A DNA stretch of 64,000 nt, taken from the NCBI RefSeq assembly GCF_010731595.1, contig NZ_AP022582.1, positions 1,426,001 to 1,490,000 on the forward strand, given 5' to 3'. The translations under genes were made by a program, and so were the position numbers. This document shows, piece by piece, positions 26,607 through 35,279 of the stretch (positions are counted from its first letter, which is position 1; each line of letters opens with the position of its first letter). Origin of the DNA: Mycobacterium seoulense. Its GTDB lineage: Bacteria; Actinomycetota; Actinomycetes; Mycobacteriales; Mycobacteriaceae. Under the pieces are notes generated by a model. The model was not told where the DNA came from. It saw only the letters and a program-made list of their open reading frames with translations, and made no database searches.

Positions 26607-27855
26607 GGCGGTCCTCGATTCCGTAGAAGTCGCGATAGAACTGCAATTGCGGCCACAACTCGTCGATGTCGAGCCCGTAATCGGCCGCGTCGTAGATGTT
26701 GGGCTTGCGCTTCGCCAGGCCGCGCTGATCCATGAACAAGCTCATCTTGCGATGCACCTCATCGGTGAGTTCGATGCCGAAGAAGTCGTAGATCTCTTGC
26801 ACGCACGACATGGGGTCGCGCACCATCCGTTCCATCGCAAAGTCGATGAATCGCTTCGACTCGTGCGCGTACCGCCGACGCAACTCGACGTTGCGCGTCA
26901 GCATCCTGCCGGTGCGCCAACGCATGTAGCGGCCATGGTCGTGCCAATCGACGTCATCTTCGACCATGCCGAAAACGGTCCCGGCCAGCTTGCAACTGGA
27001 GGCGACGATCTCGGTCGGCTCGCGGTAGGTGGTGACGAAACGCGCGTCGGGAAATACGGCCAAGATGTTGTCGATGTTCTCCATGTGCGGCGGTGTCTTC
27101 AGCAGCCAGCTCTCCGTGGGGCGTAATCCACCGCTCTGCATGTACTGCAACAGCAGCTTCTGCTCCTGGTAGACCCACGTGAGGTCCTGCCCGGTCAGCC
27201 ACCGGTCATAGCCCTGACAGTTGAACATGACGTGGAAAGTCGCGCTGTGGAAGGCGTAGGCGTGGAGCAGCGCGCACTCCTGCGCCTCCCATGCGCCAAT
27301 CGGATGCGCGGCGTCGAGTTCTGGGGCCAGCGACAGGGTGCGGCGGATCTGCTTGTCGCTGCGCTTGATTCGCGGATCAGTACGCATGGTGGCCGGATCT
27401 AGCGGCGGATGGAGTTCATCGCATTCCCAGGTGATCGGGTAGCGGAAACGGTCGTCCTGGCTCAGCAAATGGTGGGTGATGGTGGTGCCCGTGCGCGGTG
27501 CGCCGACGAGGAAAACCGGCTTCGCGATCACCTCGTCACGAATCTCAGGGTGCTGGCGCAGGTGCTCGGTGAACAGCAGCCGCTGCCGCAACAGATTGGT
27601 GATGTGCGACGTGGCGAGTATCCGCCCGAAACCGTTGAGGCGATCCTCGCTTTCGAGCGATTCGATCAGGCGGTCGAGGCCGTGTTCGAAGCGTGGATCA
27701 CCGAAGTCGGTCAGGCCTCTCGCGCGGCGTGTGCCCCGATCCATCAATGCGTCCTTGCGCAGGGGCAGCGGATGGGCACCCAGCCGACGCGCCGCCCGGT
27801 AACCGCCATTCAGGATCCGGAAAGGCAGCGGCCTGGGTGGTGAGTCGATCGCCAT
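26596..27855 (-). CDS. Sulfotransferase family protein
   Basis: A 419-aa PAPS-type sulfotransferase. The 5'-phosphosulfate loop is GAPRTGTT (residues 118-125) in FLVGAPRTGTTITHHL. A later FVTTYREPTEIVASSCKLAG segment provides the 3'-phosphate-binding Arg and Ser. The family in mycobacteria sulfates lipids or small metabolites (Stf-like). A DUF1214 gene follows with an 11-bp overlap. The divergent TetR gene 85 bp away, with a palindrome in the shared gap, probably controls both. Confidence 0.88.
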   Translation of the reverse strand: MAIDSPPRPLPFRILNGGYRAARRLGAHPLPLRKDALMDRGTRRARGLTDFGDPRFEHGLDRLIESLESEDRLNGFGRILATSHITNLLRQRLLFTEHLRQHPEIRDEVIAKPVFLVGAPRTGTTITHHLLSQDDRFRYPITWECDELHPPLDPATMRTDPRIKRSDKQIRRTLSLAPELDAAHPIGAWEAQECALLHAYAFHSATFHVMFNCQGYDRWLTGQDLTWVYQEQKLLLQYMQSGGLRPTESWLLKTPPHMENIDNILAVFPDARFVTTYREPTEIVASSCKLAGTVFGMVEDDVDWHDHGRYMRWRTGRMLTRNVELRRRYAHESKRFIDFAMERMVRDPMSCVQEIYDFFGIELTDEVHRKMSLFMDQRGLAKRKPNIYDAADYGLDIDELWPQLQFYRDFYGIEDRRDR

Positions 27856-27923
27856 GGGTGGGGGAAGCGCCTCCTGGGACCGCGTGCTTGCCTACCGCGC
27901 GATTGGCTACCGGCGCGCAAAAC

Positions 27924-27942
27924 ATTACGATCTTAACGTAAT
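27924..27942. promoter_or_regulatory. Palindromic operator over the TetR start codon
   Basis: ATTACG-ATCTTAA-CGTAAT, a perfect 6-bp inverted repeat with a 7-nt spacer. The right arm ends in the TetR ATG (27941), and the TACGAT within it is a -10 box 8 nt before that ATG. A bound repressor would block the leaderless promoter directly. Confidence 0.6.
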
Positions 27943-28555
27943 GGAGTCAATAAGCGAGGCTGACGAGCAAGACCGGCGTCGTGGCGTGCGGTCACAAGGA
28001 CGTCCGAGGGACACCCGCATCGACGAGGCGGTGCTTGCCGCGACGGTCGAACTGCTGGAAGAAATCGGCTACACACGACTGACCATCCCGTTGGTCGCAG
28101 CGCGCGCCGGCGCAACCCCGCCGGCGGTCTATCGACGATTTCCGACCAAAGTCGAGTTGGTCTATGAGGCGGTGTTTCCGACGCCGCCGAGTGCTGAGCT
28201 CCCGTTGACCGGCGATCCGGCGGACGTTGTCCGCACCCTGATCGAAGCGACGATCGATCTGTTCAGCCGACCAGCCGTGCATACCGCGCTGTCAGGACTC
28301 ATGGCCGAATTGCCCTCGGAGCCAGGCCTGTCGGCGCGATTGCTCAGCCGCCTTCAGGGCAGCACCTACCTCTTGCTGCAGCGCTACCTCGACGGGGCCG
28401 CAGCCGAGGGACGCGCCGCCGGCGGCGTCGACGCCCGCGTATTGGTGGACATGATCGGCGGCACGGTGGTGATGGCGCTGGCCAACGAACGAGTTCTCGA
28501 CGACGCGTGGGTCGAACAGAACACTGCCCTCATCGCTAACGGGCTGTCCCGATGA
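27941..28555 (+). CDS. TetR family transcriptional regulator
   Basis: A 204-aa TetR protein. The DNA-binding region is AVLAATVELLEEIGYTRLTIPLVAARAGATPPAVYRRFPTKVEL (residues ~27-70, in parts). ATG 27941 is chosen because the -10 box TACGAT lies 8 nt upstream and no ribosome site is present; an upstream in-frame ATG at 27854 would run through the operator. It is divergent from the sulfotransferase/DUF1214 pair, its likely target along with its own gene. Confidence 0.85.
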   Translation: MESISEADEQDRRRGVRSQGRPRDTRIDEAVLAATVELLEEIGYTRLTIPLVAARAGATPPAVYRRFPTKVELVYEAVFPTPPSAELPLTGDPADVVRTLIEATIDLFSRPAVHTALSGLMAELPSEPGLSARLLSRLQGSTYLLLQRYLDGAAAEGRAAGGVDARVLVDMIGGTVVMALANERVLDDAWVEQNTALIANGLSR

Positions 28556-28631
28556 ACTCCGGGGCGAATCGGCCAAACCGCCGCGGGATAGATGTGCACC
28601 GTCCGACAGGGACCGAGCGATGTTCTGCGCA

Positions 28632-29759
28632 TCAGTCTCTGTCAGGCCATGAGGGGCTGGCCGTCATGACCTCTACGCCGTCCTCGGTGATGCGCACGGT
28701 GTCGCGCCGGAACACCGCGCCGGTGCCCTCCTGCCAGACGTAACCGGTGATGGCCAGCACCATGCCGGGCTCGAGCTCGTCGAGTTCACCCGCGGACAGC
28801 AATGTTTCGGACACCACCGGCGGATCGAAACCCAAACCCAACCCGTGCGCGATCGGCATCGGCGGTATCGGCTCGCCGGCCGCCCGATACGCGTCGAGCA
28901 GGTCGGCGGTGGGCGCGCCGGGGTGGCAGGCCGCAAGCATGGTGTCGTACAACGTGTTCGACCGCCCGAACAGCTTGCGGGTCCGGTCGTCGACCACGTC
29001 GCCGGCCGGCCACGTCCGACCCACTTCCGCGACGTAGCCATCGGCCAGTGCCCCGGCGGCGAACGCCACCAGGTCGCCCGACCGCACCTCGCCCGAATCG
29101 GCGCGGCGCCAAGGGTGTTCCTTCGACGTCACCCACGCGGCGTCCTGAGTGGCCGGTGTGCTCACCCCACCCGCGGCCATGGCCTCCATCATGGCCCCCG
29201 CCAGCGTCCGCTCCGACACTCCCGGCGCGAATTCGCCCAGCGCGGCCACGAGTCCGCGTTCGGCGACCCGCAACGCCCGATCCATCGCCGCAATTTCGTC
29301 AGGCGTCTTGACACGCCGCGCCGCCCGGATCGCCGGTTCGGCGTCGACGAGTTCGGCATTGGGGAACGCCTCGGGCAGCAACGCGGCGAAAGTGGGTGTG
29401 ATCGCGTCGGTCCCGACCCGCCGCGCCGTCTCGGCGCCGTCGATCTTCTTCAGCACGTCGATCAGGGTCATCGGGTTCCACGCCAGTCCATAGAGGTGAT
29501 CGTGCCCGATCTCCTCCGGAACGCCCTCGTCGTCGGTGCTATTGAGGTAGATGTCCCCGGTCGCGCGCACCAGCACGCACATCGGGCCGAACGGCCGCGT
29601 CCCGGCGATCCACAGCTGCGGTGCGCCGGTGACGTAACGAATGTTCGCCTGCCGCCCGAGCACCAGGATGTCGAGCCCGTGCGCATCCATTTGGGCCAGC
29701 GCCCGTTCCCGGCGGCCCGACCGCAACTCGTACGCGTCGGGCTGAACCTCAGTCGCCAT
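28632..29759 (-). CDS. M24 family (pita-bread fold) protein lacking most metal ligands
   Basis: A 375-aa member of the Xaa-Pro peptidase/creatinase family: N-terminal creatinase-like domain (residues ~10-150) and C-terminal pita-bread domain. Compared with its neighbour, the five metal ligands read Ala (LVAFAAGALADGY), Glu (YVAEVGRTW), His (IAHGLGLG), Thr (LAITGYVW) and Arg (VFRRDTV); only the His is kept. It is either a metal-free creatinase-like hydrolase or a non-catalytic partner. Its ATG overlaps the upstream M24 gene by 11 bp, implying cotranslation and possibly a heteromer. Last gene of the minus-strand operon. Confidence 0.85.
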   Translation of the reverse strand: MATEVQPDAYELRSGRRERALAQMDAHGLDILVLGRQANIRYVTGAPQLWIAGTRPFGPMCVLVRATGDIYLNSTDDEGVPEEIGHDHLYGLAWNPMTLIDVLKKIDGAETARRVGTDAITPTFAALLPEAFPNAELVDAEPAIRAARRVKTPDEIAAMDRALRVAERGLVAALGEFAPGVSERTLAGAMMEAMAAGGVSTPATQDAAWVTSKEHPWRRADSGEVRSGDLVAFAAGALADGYVAEVGRTWPAGDVVDDRTRKLFGRSNTLYDTMLAACHPGAPTADLLDAYRAAGEPIPPMPIAHGLGLGFDPPVVSETLLSAGELDELEPGMVLAITGYVWQEGTGAVFRRDTVRITEDGVEVMTASPSWPDRD

Positions 29760-30984
29760 AGGGGGAATAGGGATAGTCGGTGATCGGCAGGTAGCCGTCT
29801 TCGGTGATCACCACGATCTCCTCACTGCGATAACCACCCGTCCCGTCCTCCCACACCACGGGTTCCAGGACCAGAACCATCCCGGGCGGGAAGACGAAGT
29901 TGTCGTCGAACTCTTCACCGAGATCCGTTCCGATCATCGGCGCCTCGGCCGGATAGGTGCCGATACCGTGGCCCAGATAGAAATGCGGTAACCATGGTTT
30001 GCGGCCGCCGTTGGCGGCGATCGCGGCACGCGCCAGATCACCGGAAGTGACGCCGGCTTTCGTCACCGCGAGCACCGCGTCCAGGATGGCCCGCCACTGC
30101 CGGAACTGATCCTGCTGCCTGGCGGTGGGCCGCCCGCCGACCACCCAGGTCCGGCCGAAGTCGGAGCAGTACCCGAGGTAGGTGATGCTGATATCGGTCC
30201 AGAGCACGTCACCGGCGGCCAGCTCACGATCGGTCGTGAGCAGCGGCAGCGCGAGGTCGCCATGCGTCGTCCACACCCCGGCTTCCCGCGAACTGGGCAT
30301 CACCTGCCAGATGGCCTCCAGCATGTTCGTGGTGGCGCCCAACTCGAATGCTCGGCGGACCAGCATGGCCGAAAGGTCGATCTGGCGCACCCCGGGCGCC
30401 AGGGCCCGCTGCACGTCCACCATGGCCTGTTCGGTGATGCGGGCCGCGCGGCGAAGGCAAGACAACTCGTCTCGGGTTTTCACCAGTTGCGCGTCGGCGA
30501 GCACGATCGCGGCGTCCGTCGGCACGCCCGCCGGGAACAACTCGGGACCGGCCCTGCGCATCGCCCCGGTCAGCTCGTCGACGGCGATGTTCGCACCCGG
30601 GGGGATCAACCCGGCCAGCTCACGCGCGAATTGGTCCACGCCGTGGTCGAATTCGAGGTAGACGGGGCCGTGCAGATGGGCATCGGGAACCGGCGCCTCC
30701 GCGGACGCCCCGCCGCGGAACGGCATGAACAGGTGCGGATACTCGTCGTCGGCGAGCACCACCGCGACCGGGCGCTCCACGTGTGAGAGGCCCGCGTCCA
30801 GCAGCGGCCAGCTGGCACCCGTCGCGTACCCCACATAACCGTTCATCAACAGGATCAGCGCGTCGACGCCGTGGTCGGCCATCGCGGCCCGCAGCCGCGC
30901 CCCGATCTCGGCACGCATGCGGGCCCGGTCCGGTTCGTCCGGTATGGCCAGCCGCTCGCCGTGCGCGGTGAGTGAATCGGTCAT
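29749..30984 (-). CDS. M24 family metallopeptidase/hydrolase with intact metal site
   Basis: A 411-aa Xaa-Pro dipeptidase-like protein. All five dinuclear-metal ligands are visible: Asp in LWTDISITY, Asp in YCSDFGRTW, His in LGHGIGTYP, Glu in LVLEPVVW and Glu in GYRSEEIVV. The N-terminal domain (ALILLMNGYVGYATGASWPL) is typical of prolidase/creatinase relatives. It would hydrolyse an X-Pro or other amide bond. It lies 1 bp after the amidohydrolase gene and overlaps the degenerate M24 gene by 11 bp. Confidence 0.88.
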   Translation of the reverse strand: MTDSLTAHGERLAIPDEPDRARMRAEIGARLRAAMADHGVDALILLMNGYVGYATGASWPLLDAGLSHVERPVAVVLADDEYPHLFMPFRGGASAEAPVPDAHLHGPVYLEFDHGVDQFARELAGLIPPGANIAVDELTGAMRRAGPELFPAGVPTDAAIVLADAQLVKTRDELSCLRRAARITEQAMVDVQRALAPGVRQIDLSAMLVRRAFELGATTNMLEAIWQVMPSSREAGVWTTHGDLALPLLTTDRELAAGDVLWTDISITYLGYCSDFGRTWVVGGRPTARQQDQFRQWRAILDAVLAVTKAGVTSGDLARAAIAANGGRKPWLPHFYLGHGIGTYPAEAPMIGTDLGEEFDDNFVFPPGMVLVLEPVVWEDGTGGYRSEEIVVITEDGYLPITDYPYSPYGD

Positions 30985-30985
30985 C

Positions 30986-32164
30986 TCAGAGTCCCAGGAA
31001 GTTTCTGATGTTCCCGCTGACGACGCGGACCGCGTCCTCGGGGCCGACGGCGTCGACCACGGCGGCCAGCGACCGCTCCGAGTAGCCGTACGTGCTTTCG
31101 TTGTGTGGGTAGTCGGAGGACCACATCACCTTGTCGATTCCGATTTCGCCGACTTGGGCGAGCCCGAGACCGTCCACCATGAACGATGCGCACATGTGGG
31201 TGTCCCAGTAGTAGCGGACGTCGTGTTCGGGCTGGTGTGCGAGCATGTGCCGGTAGGACGCCAGCACGTGCTCGGCATCCTGCAAAGCCGGTGGGACCCA
31301 GGCGATACCGCCCTCGAACCAGCCGACCCGCAGTGTGGGATGACGGTCCAGGATGCCGCCGAAGATGTACTTGGAGAACATCTCCCGGAACGAGTCGATG
31401 TTGACCATCATGGCCACCGCGACGCTGTTGACCTCGCTCGGGACCTTCGGCTGGCTCTCGCCGATGTGGTGGGTGACGGGCAGGCCCGCGTCCTCGATTT
31501 CGTCCCACACCGCGGTCATGGCGTTGCTCGAGAAGTCGATGGCGTGCCCGTTGTCATCGATGCCGGGGCTTATCGGCATCAGAAACGTCTTGAGCCCCAG
31601 CGACTTCAGTTCCGACAGTGTGCGCCGGGTGCCGCGCGGGTCCCACCAGTTGATCAGCCCGACGCCGTAGCAGTGGCCGTCGGAGCCTTCCTGCACGGCG
31701 GCGATGTGTTCGTTGTAGATGCGAAAGATGCGCTCCCGCAGGTCCTTGTCGGGGTAGTGGAACAGCGCCAGGACCGCGTTGGGGAACACGAGTTCCTTGT
31801 CGACGCCGTCCTCGGCGAGCTCCCGCACGCGGGCATCGATGTTGTTGCTGACCGCGCCGGCCAGGTCGTCGTATTGCATGAGCACCGCGCTGAAATCGCC
31901 GACCACCATCGACTGCCCCGGCCGGCCGAGCAGGTAGGCGCCGTCCTCGTACCAGATCCGGGGCGCGTAGTCCTTCAGGTCGTCGGGGAACTGCTCGTAG
32001 AAGATGTCGTCGGCCACGGAGATGTGGTTGTCGGCCGAGAACACCTCGGTGCCGGACGGCAGGCCGGTGCTGAATTCCGAAGCGTGACCGCGGCGGTGCT
32101 TGGGCGCGCCGATCACACCCTCGGGGTACGGGGTGCGAGTTTCAAGCCGCCCCGGGTTCACCAT
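30986..32164 (-). CDS. Amidohydrolase-2 family protein
   Basis: A 392-aa TIM-barrel metal-dependent hydrolase/decarboxylase of the same broad family as the protein at 5832-7100. Seen: VFSADNHISVADD (DxH-type first strand), PVTHHIGESQP (central His), GWFEGGIAWVPP and VMWSSDYPHNESTYG (late Asp). The ATG at 32164 is used because it follows the P450 stop region (7-bp overlap); the open frame upstream only shadows the P450 gene. It probably acts on the P450 product or a ring-opened derivative. Confidence 0.87.
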   Translation of the reverse strand: MVNPGRLETRTPYPEGVIGAPKHRRGHASEFSTGLPSGTEVFSADNHISVADDIFYEQFPDDLKDYAPRIWYEDGAYLLGRPGQSMVVGDFSAVLMQYDDLAGAVSNNIDARVRELAEDGVDKELVFPNAVLALFHYPDKDLRERIFRIYNEHIAAVQEGSDGHCYGVGLINWWDPRGTRRTLSELKSLGLKTFLMPISPGIDDNGHAIDFSSNAMTAVWDEIEDAGLPVTHHIGESQPKVPSEVNSVAVAMMVNIDSFREMFSKYIFGGILDRHPTLRVGWFEGGIAWVPPALQDAEHVLASYRHMLAHQPEHDVRYYWDTHMCASFMVDGLGLAQVGEIGIDKVMWSSDYPHNESTYGYSERSLAAVVDAVGPEDAVRVVSGNIRNFLGL

Positions 32165-33381
32165 GTCACCGGAAGCTCGTAGAGCCCGTAGGCCAGCGCG
32201 TCGTGTTTGAACGGCAGCTCTTCCACCGGCACCGCGAACCGCAGGGTCGGGGCGCGGCGCAGCAAAGTGGGCAGGACGATCTGCAGCTCCATCCGGGCCA
32301 GCTGCTGCCCGACGCACTGGTGCCGGCCGTAGCCGAACCCGACGTGCGGGCCGTCCTCGCGGCGCAGGTCGAGCCGGTCCGGATCGGGGAATTGCCTGCC
32401 ATCCCAGTTCGCCGGCGCGACGTCGAGGATGATGCCTTCGCCCGCGCGGATCGTCTCGCCGCCCACCTCGATGTCCTCGACGGCGATGCGGCGCTGGCCG
32501 GTCTGAATGATGCTGAGGTAGCGCATCAATTCCTCGACCGCGACGGCGATGACCTTCGGATCGTCGGTGTCGCGGATCAGCGCGAGCTGGTCGGGATGGT
32601 CGAGCAGGGCCGCGACGCTCAGGCTGATCATGTTGGCGGTGGTTTCGTGCCCGGCGATGAGCACGCCGGTGGCCAACTGCGCGGCCTCGCGCACGCTGAG
32701 CTCCTCGGCGTTGACCCGCTCGGCCAGGTCGGACACCAAATCCTCCGACGGGGTCTGCATCTTGGCTCGCACCAGGTTCGCCAGGTACTTCGCCAACGAC
32801 GCGGCGCCCTGTGCCGTGTCCTCCTCGGTGGCGTAGCGGCCCATGCCCCGCTGGGCCTGGCTTTGGAAGAAATCCGCGTCCTCGTAGGGCACGCCCAGCA
32901 GTTGGCTGATGACCAGCGACGGGACGGGAAGGGCCAATGTGCTGACGATGTCGCCCGGCTTGGGACCGGCCAGCAATGCGTCGATGTGGTCGTCGGTGAT
33001 CTGCTGCACCGCCGGCCGCAGCGCCTCAACCCGTTTGAAGGTGAACGGCTTCGACAACATCCGGCGGAATCGGGTGTGTTCCTCGGCGTCGGAGGTGAAC
33101 ACCGAACGCGGGCGCTTGTACACCGTCGCGAGCATTCCCTCGTTCCAATGTGGATAGCCCGGCAGCCGGTCGTCGACGCTGGTGCGCGAGTCGGTGAACA
33201 ACGACCGGATCGCCTCATAGCCGTGGATCAGCCACGGTGTGCTGTCGTCCCAGATCCGGACCCGGCTCAGCTGCTTGTCGGCATTGAGCTCCAACACCTT
33301 TGGCGGCGGGGCGAACGGGCAACCGGGCGCACGCGACATCGGGAACTCCGGGATATCGGTGGCGGTCGAGACGTCGGTCAT
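32158..33381 (-). CDS. Cytochrome P450
   Basis: A 407-aa P450: I-helix GVLIAGHETTAN, ExxR in VEELMRYLS, haem loop FGYGRHQCVGQQLARME, and an N-terminal PEFPMSRAPGCPFAPPP of the kind seen in CYP105/107-like actinobacterial enzymes. ATG 33381 has AGGAGAACG directly upstream. It is second in the operon, 8 bp after the TetR gene, and overlaps the amidohydrolase by 7 bp. No ferredoxin gene is adjacent. Confidence 0.92.
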   Translation of the reverse strand: MTDVSTATDIPEFPMSRAPGCPFAPPPKVLELNADKQLSRVRIWDDSTPWLIHGYEAIRSLFTDSRTSVDDRLPGYPHWNEGMLATVYKRPRSVFTSDAEEHTRFRRMLSKPFTFKRVEALRPAVQQITDDHIDALLAGPKPGDIVSTLALPVPSLVISQLLGVPYEDADFFQSQAQRGMGRYATEEDTAQGAASLAKYLANLVRAKMQTPSEDLVSDLAERVNAEELSVREAAQLATGVLIAGHETTANMISLSVAALLDHPDQLALIRDTDDPKVIAVAVEELMRYLSIIQTGQRRIAVEDIEVGGETIRAGEGIILDVAPANWDGRQFPDPDRLDLRREDGPHVGFGYGRHQCVGQQLARMELQIVLPTLLRRAPTLRFAVPVEELPFKHDALAYGLYELPVTW

Positions 33382-33389
33382 CGTTCTCC

Positions 33390-34082
33390 TCAAGTCGGGG
33401 CTGTTCTGGTTTCGGTGGACCAGCCGCCTGCCGCGCCCACGTGGACGGGCGCGCGCCACAGGCCGACGATCGCGTCGATCAGGCCTTCCCCGGCGACCGG
33501 CCACGCCGAACGCGAACGCGCGCCGTGCTCGGCCAGCGCGCCTTCGTGCTCGGCGCAGGTGTGCATGAGCAGATTGCGCACCATGACCATCCGTTCGGAA
33601 CGCACCCGCCTGGGCAGGTCGGGAAGGCAGCGGTTGATGCCGGCGATGGTCCGCACCAGAAGCGGCGACGCGAGTGCGTCTTTGGTGACGACGTGACGGT
33701 ACGCGGGATCGGCCATCGCCTGGGCCGCGAACCGGGCGTACCAGCTGGGCGTGCCCAGCGCGTGCAGGTGATCGGTGAGCGGCCGCACCAATGCGCCCAC
33801 CCAGTCGCGCAGATCGGTCGAATCGTCGATGGCGCTCAGCATCTGCGCCCGCAGTTCCTCGATCGGCCCCCGGTGTTTGCTTTCGATCGCTCGGAGCAGG
33901 TCGGTCCTGGTCCCGAAGTGGTAGCAGGCCGCGGCGTTGTTGCCCTGCCCGGCGGCCTCGCTGATCTGCCGGTTGGACACGGCATACATGCCGCGTTCGG
34001 CGAACAGCACTTCGGCGGCCGACAGGATGGCCTCCCGGGTTCCTGTCGACCTGTCGGAGCGGGCGGCCCGCTCGGCGGTCAT
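33390..34082 (-). CDS. TetR family transcriptional regulator, first gene of the P450/M24 operon
   Basis: A 230-aa TetR protein; the helix-turn-helix region is ILSAAEVLFAERGMYAVSNRQISEAAG, then NNAAACYHFGTRTDLLRAI. ATG 34082 is used; a GTG at 34097 is a close alternative. It leads a five-gene minus-strand operon (TetR, P450, amidohydrolase, M24, M24) with gaps of 8, -7, 1 and -11 bp. An A/T-rich inverted repeat about 30 bp upstream is a likely autoregulatory site. Confidence 0.83.
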   Translation of the reverse strand: MTAERAARSDRSTGTREAILSAAEVLFAERGMYAVSNRQISEAAGQGNNAAACYHFGTRTDLLRAIESKHRGPIEELRAQMLSAIDDSTDLRDWVGALVRPLTDHLHALGTPSWYARFAAQAMADPAYRHVVTKDALASPLLVRTIAGINRCLPDLPRRVRSERMVMVRNLLMHTCAEHEGALAEHGARSRSAWPVAGEGLIDAIVGLWRAPVHVGAAGGWSTETRTAPT

Positions 34083-34109
34083 CGCCTCAGTGAACACCGC
34101 CCCCGTGAT

Positions 34110-34125
34110 TAAATCAAGCAATTTA
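34110..34125. promoter_or_regulatory. A/T-rich inverted repeat upstream of the TetR-P450 operon
   Basis: TAAAT-CAAGCA-ATTTA (5-bp arms, 6-nt spacer) within an unusually A/T-rich stretch (34108-34130) in otherwise GC-rich DNA, about 28 bp before the TetR start. It could be operator and -10 region together. Confidence 0.45.
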
Positions 34126-34248
34126 TTTAGCGGGCGTGGGGGGACCGCGCGCAAGCGGCCAGCGCCCCGATTCGTCAATCCCCGGCCCGTCAAGGTGATT
34201 TCATCGCTCCGACGCCCGGGGCCGGCCCGCCGGGAATACAGTCTTCGT

Positions 34249-34725
34249 ATGAATCCGCTCCAGCGGGTGGCGCGCAATCCGGCGGCCTACCGCCGGCTCG
34301 TCCTGAATGGCCGGCCGGTCGCGGAAGGTATCGAGGCGCTGCTGCGGTTCGCGACAGCTGGGCGGCTCGGCGTCCTCGACCTCGCCGGCCTGCCCAATGT
34401 GCAGGTCACGACCTCGGGTCGCAAAACGGGACTCGCCCGCACGGCGACGGTGCAGTACGTACCCGTCGAGAACGGGCTGTTGCTGGTCGGCTCCAACTGG
34501 GGCCGGGATCGCCACCCGTCCTGGTCGGCGAATCTGAAGGCCACGCAACGCGTTACCGTCCGCAGACGCGGCCACCGTTTCGTGGCGACGGTGCGGTTGC
34601 TCGCCGGCGAGGAGCGCGACGAGGCGTGGTCTACGGTGCTGGCGCACTGGCCGAACTATCAGGTCGCCCAGGCTCAGGCGGGTCGCCGGCAGTTCCGGCT
34701 GTTCCTGCTCACGCCGATCCCGTAG
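34249..34725 (+). CDS. Nitroreductase-family deazaflavin (F420)-dependent oxidoreductase, Ddn-like
   Basis: A 158-aa split-barrel protein of the Ddn/FDOR-A group. Seen: NVQVTTSGRKTGLARTATVQYVP (the strand-loop that contacts the deazaflavin), LLLVGSNWGRDRHPSWSANLKA and a helical VLAHWPNYQVAQAQ tail before RQFRLFLLTP. Members reduce quinones or lipids with F420H2. ATG 34249 lies 6 nt after TACAGT (34237-34242), a leaderless start. It diverges from the TetR-P450 operon. Confidence 0.88.
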   Translation: MNPLQRVARNPAAYRRLVLNGRPVAEGIEALLRFATAGRLGVLDLAGLPNVQVTTSGRKTGLARTATVQYVPVENGLLLVGSNWGRDRHPSWSANLKATQRVTVRRRGHRFVATVRLLAGEERDEAWSTVLAHWPNYQVAQAQAGRRQFRLFLLTPIP

Positions 34726-34755
34726 GCCGCGGGCCGGGACTCGCCCGCCCGACGG

Positions 34756-35247
34756 CTAACCCGGGTGGGATTTCTTCAGGTGCGCGATCTCGTCGCCCCA
34801 AACCGATTGGGCCCCAGCATCACCCACGCGGTAGATCTGGACCATCGACGCGATGGCGACAGCCAGCACCACTACCGCGACGATCGCCCGGACGGCCCCG
34901 CGGCCGGTTCCCGAGCGGCGTTCGGCCACCCGCAGCGCGACGAGCACGAGCGCGGCCGCCAGCAGTGCGGCGGAGAAGTAGACCATCGTGCTGCCCCGGT
35001 CGGCGTGTTCCTGCAGGATGGGGCTCGGTTTGGCCCTCAGGTCGATGAGCCATTCCCCGGCGTTGATGGTGATCGGGGTCAACACCATATTGCCGGCGGC
35101 CAATATCAGCGTGAGCCACAACAGCTGGCCCCGCCGCGCCGCCGGCCAGAGCGCGCACGCGATCTCCAGCACGGCGATCAGCGGCACCAGCACCAACACG
35201 AAGTGCAGCAGCAGGACATGGGCGGGCATCCCGTTGACAACGGTCAT
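34756..35247 (-). CDS. DUF2231-type membrane protein
   Basis: A 163-aa protein with four predicted helices (residues ~8-30, 40-60, 87-107 and 118-140). The N-terminal GMPAHVLLLHFVLVLVPLIA with its His residues matches the DUF2231 pattern, thought to mark haem- or metal-associated membrane proteins; this function is not proven. It is followed by a lipoprotein gene's transcript on the same strand 32 bp upstream. Confidence 0.75.
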   Translation of the reverse strand: MTVVNGMPAHVLLLHFVLVLVPLIAVLEIACALWPAARRGQLLWLTLILAAGNMVLTPITINAGEWLIDLRAKPSPILQEHADRGSTMVYFSAALLAAALVLVALRVAERRSGTGRGAVRAIVAVVVLAVAIASMVQIYRVGDAGAQSVWGDEIAHLKKSHPG

Positions 35248-35279
35248 GTGATTCCTCGCTGGTGAGCGTCAGTCCGCGG

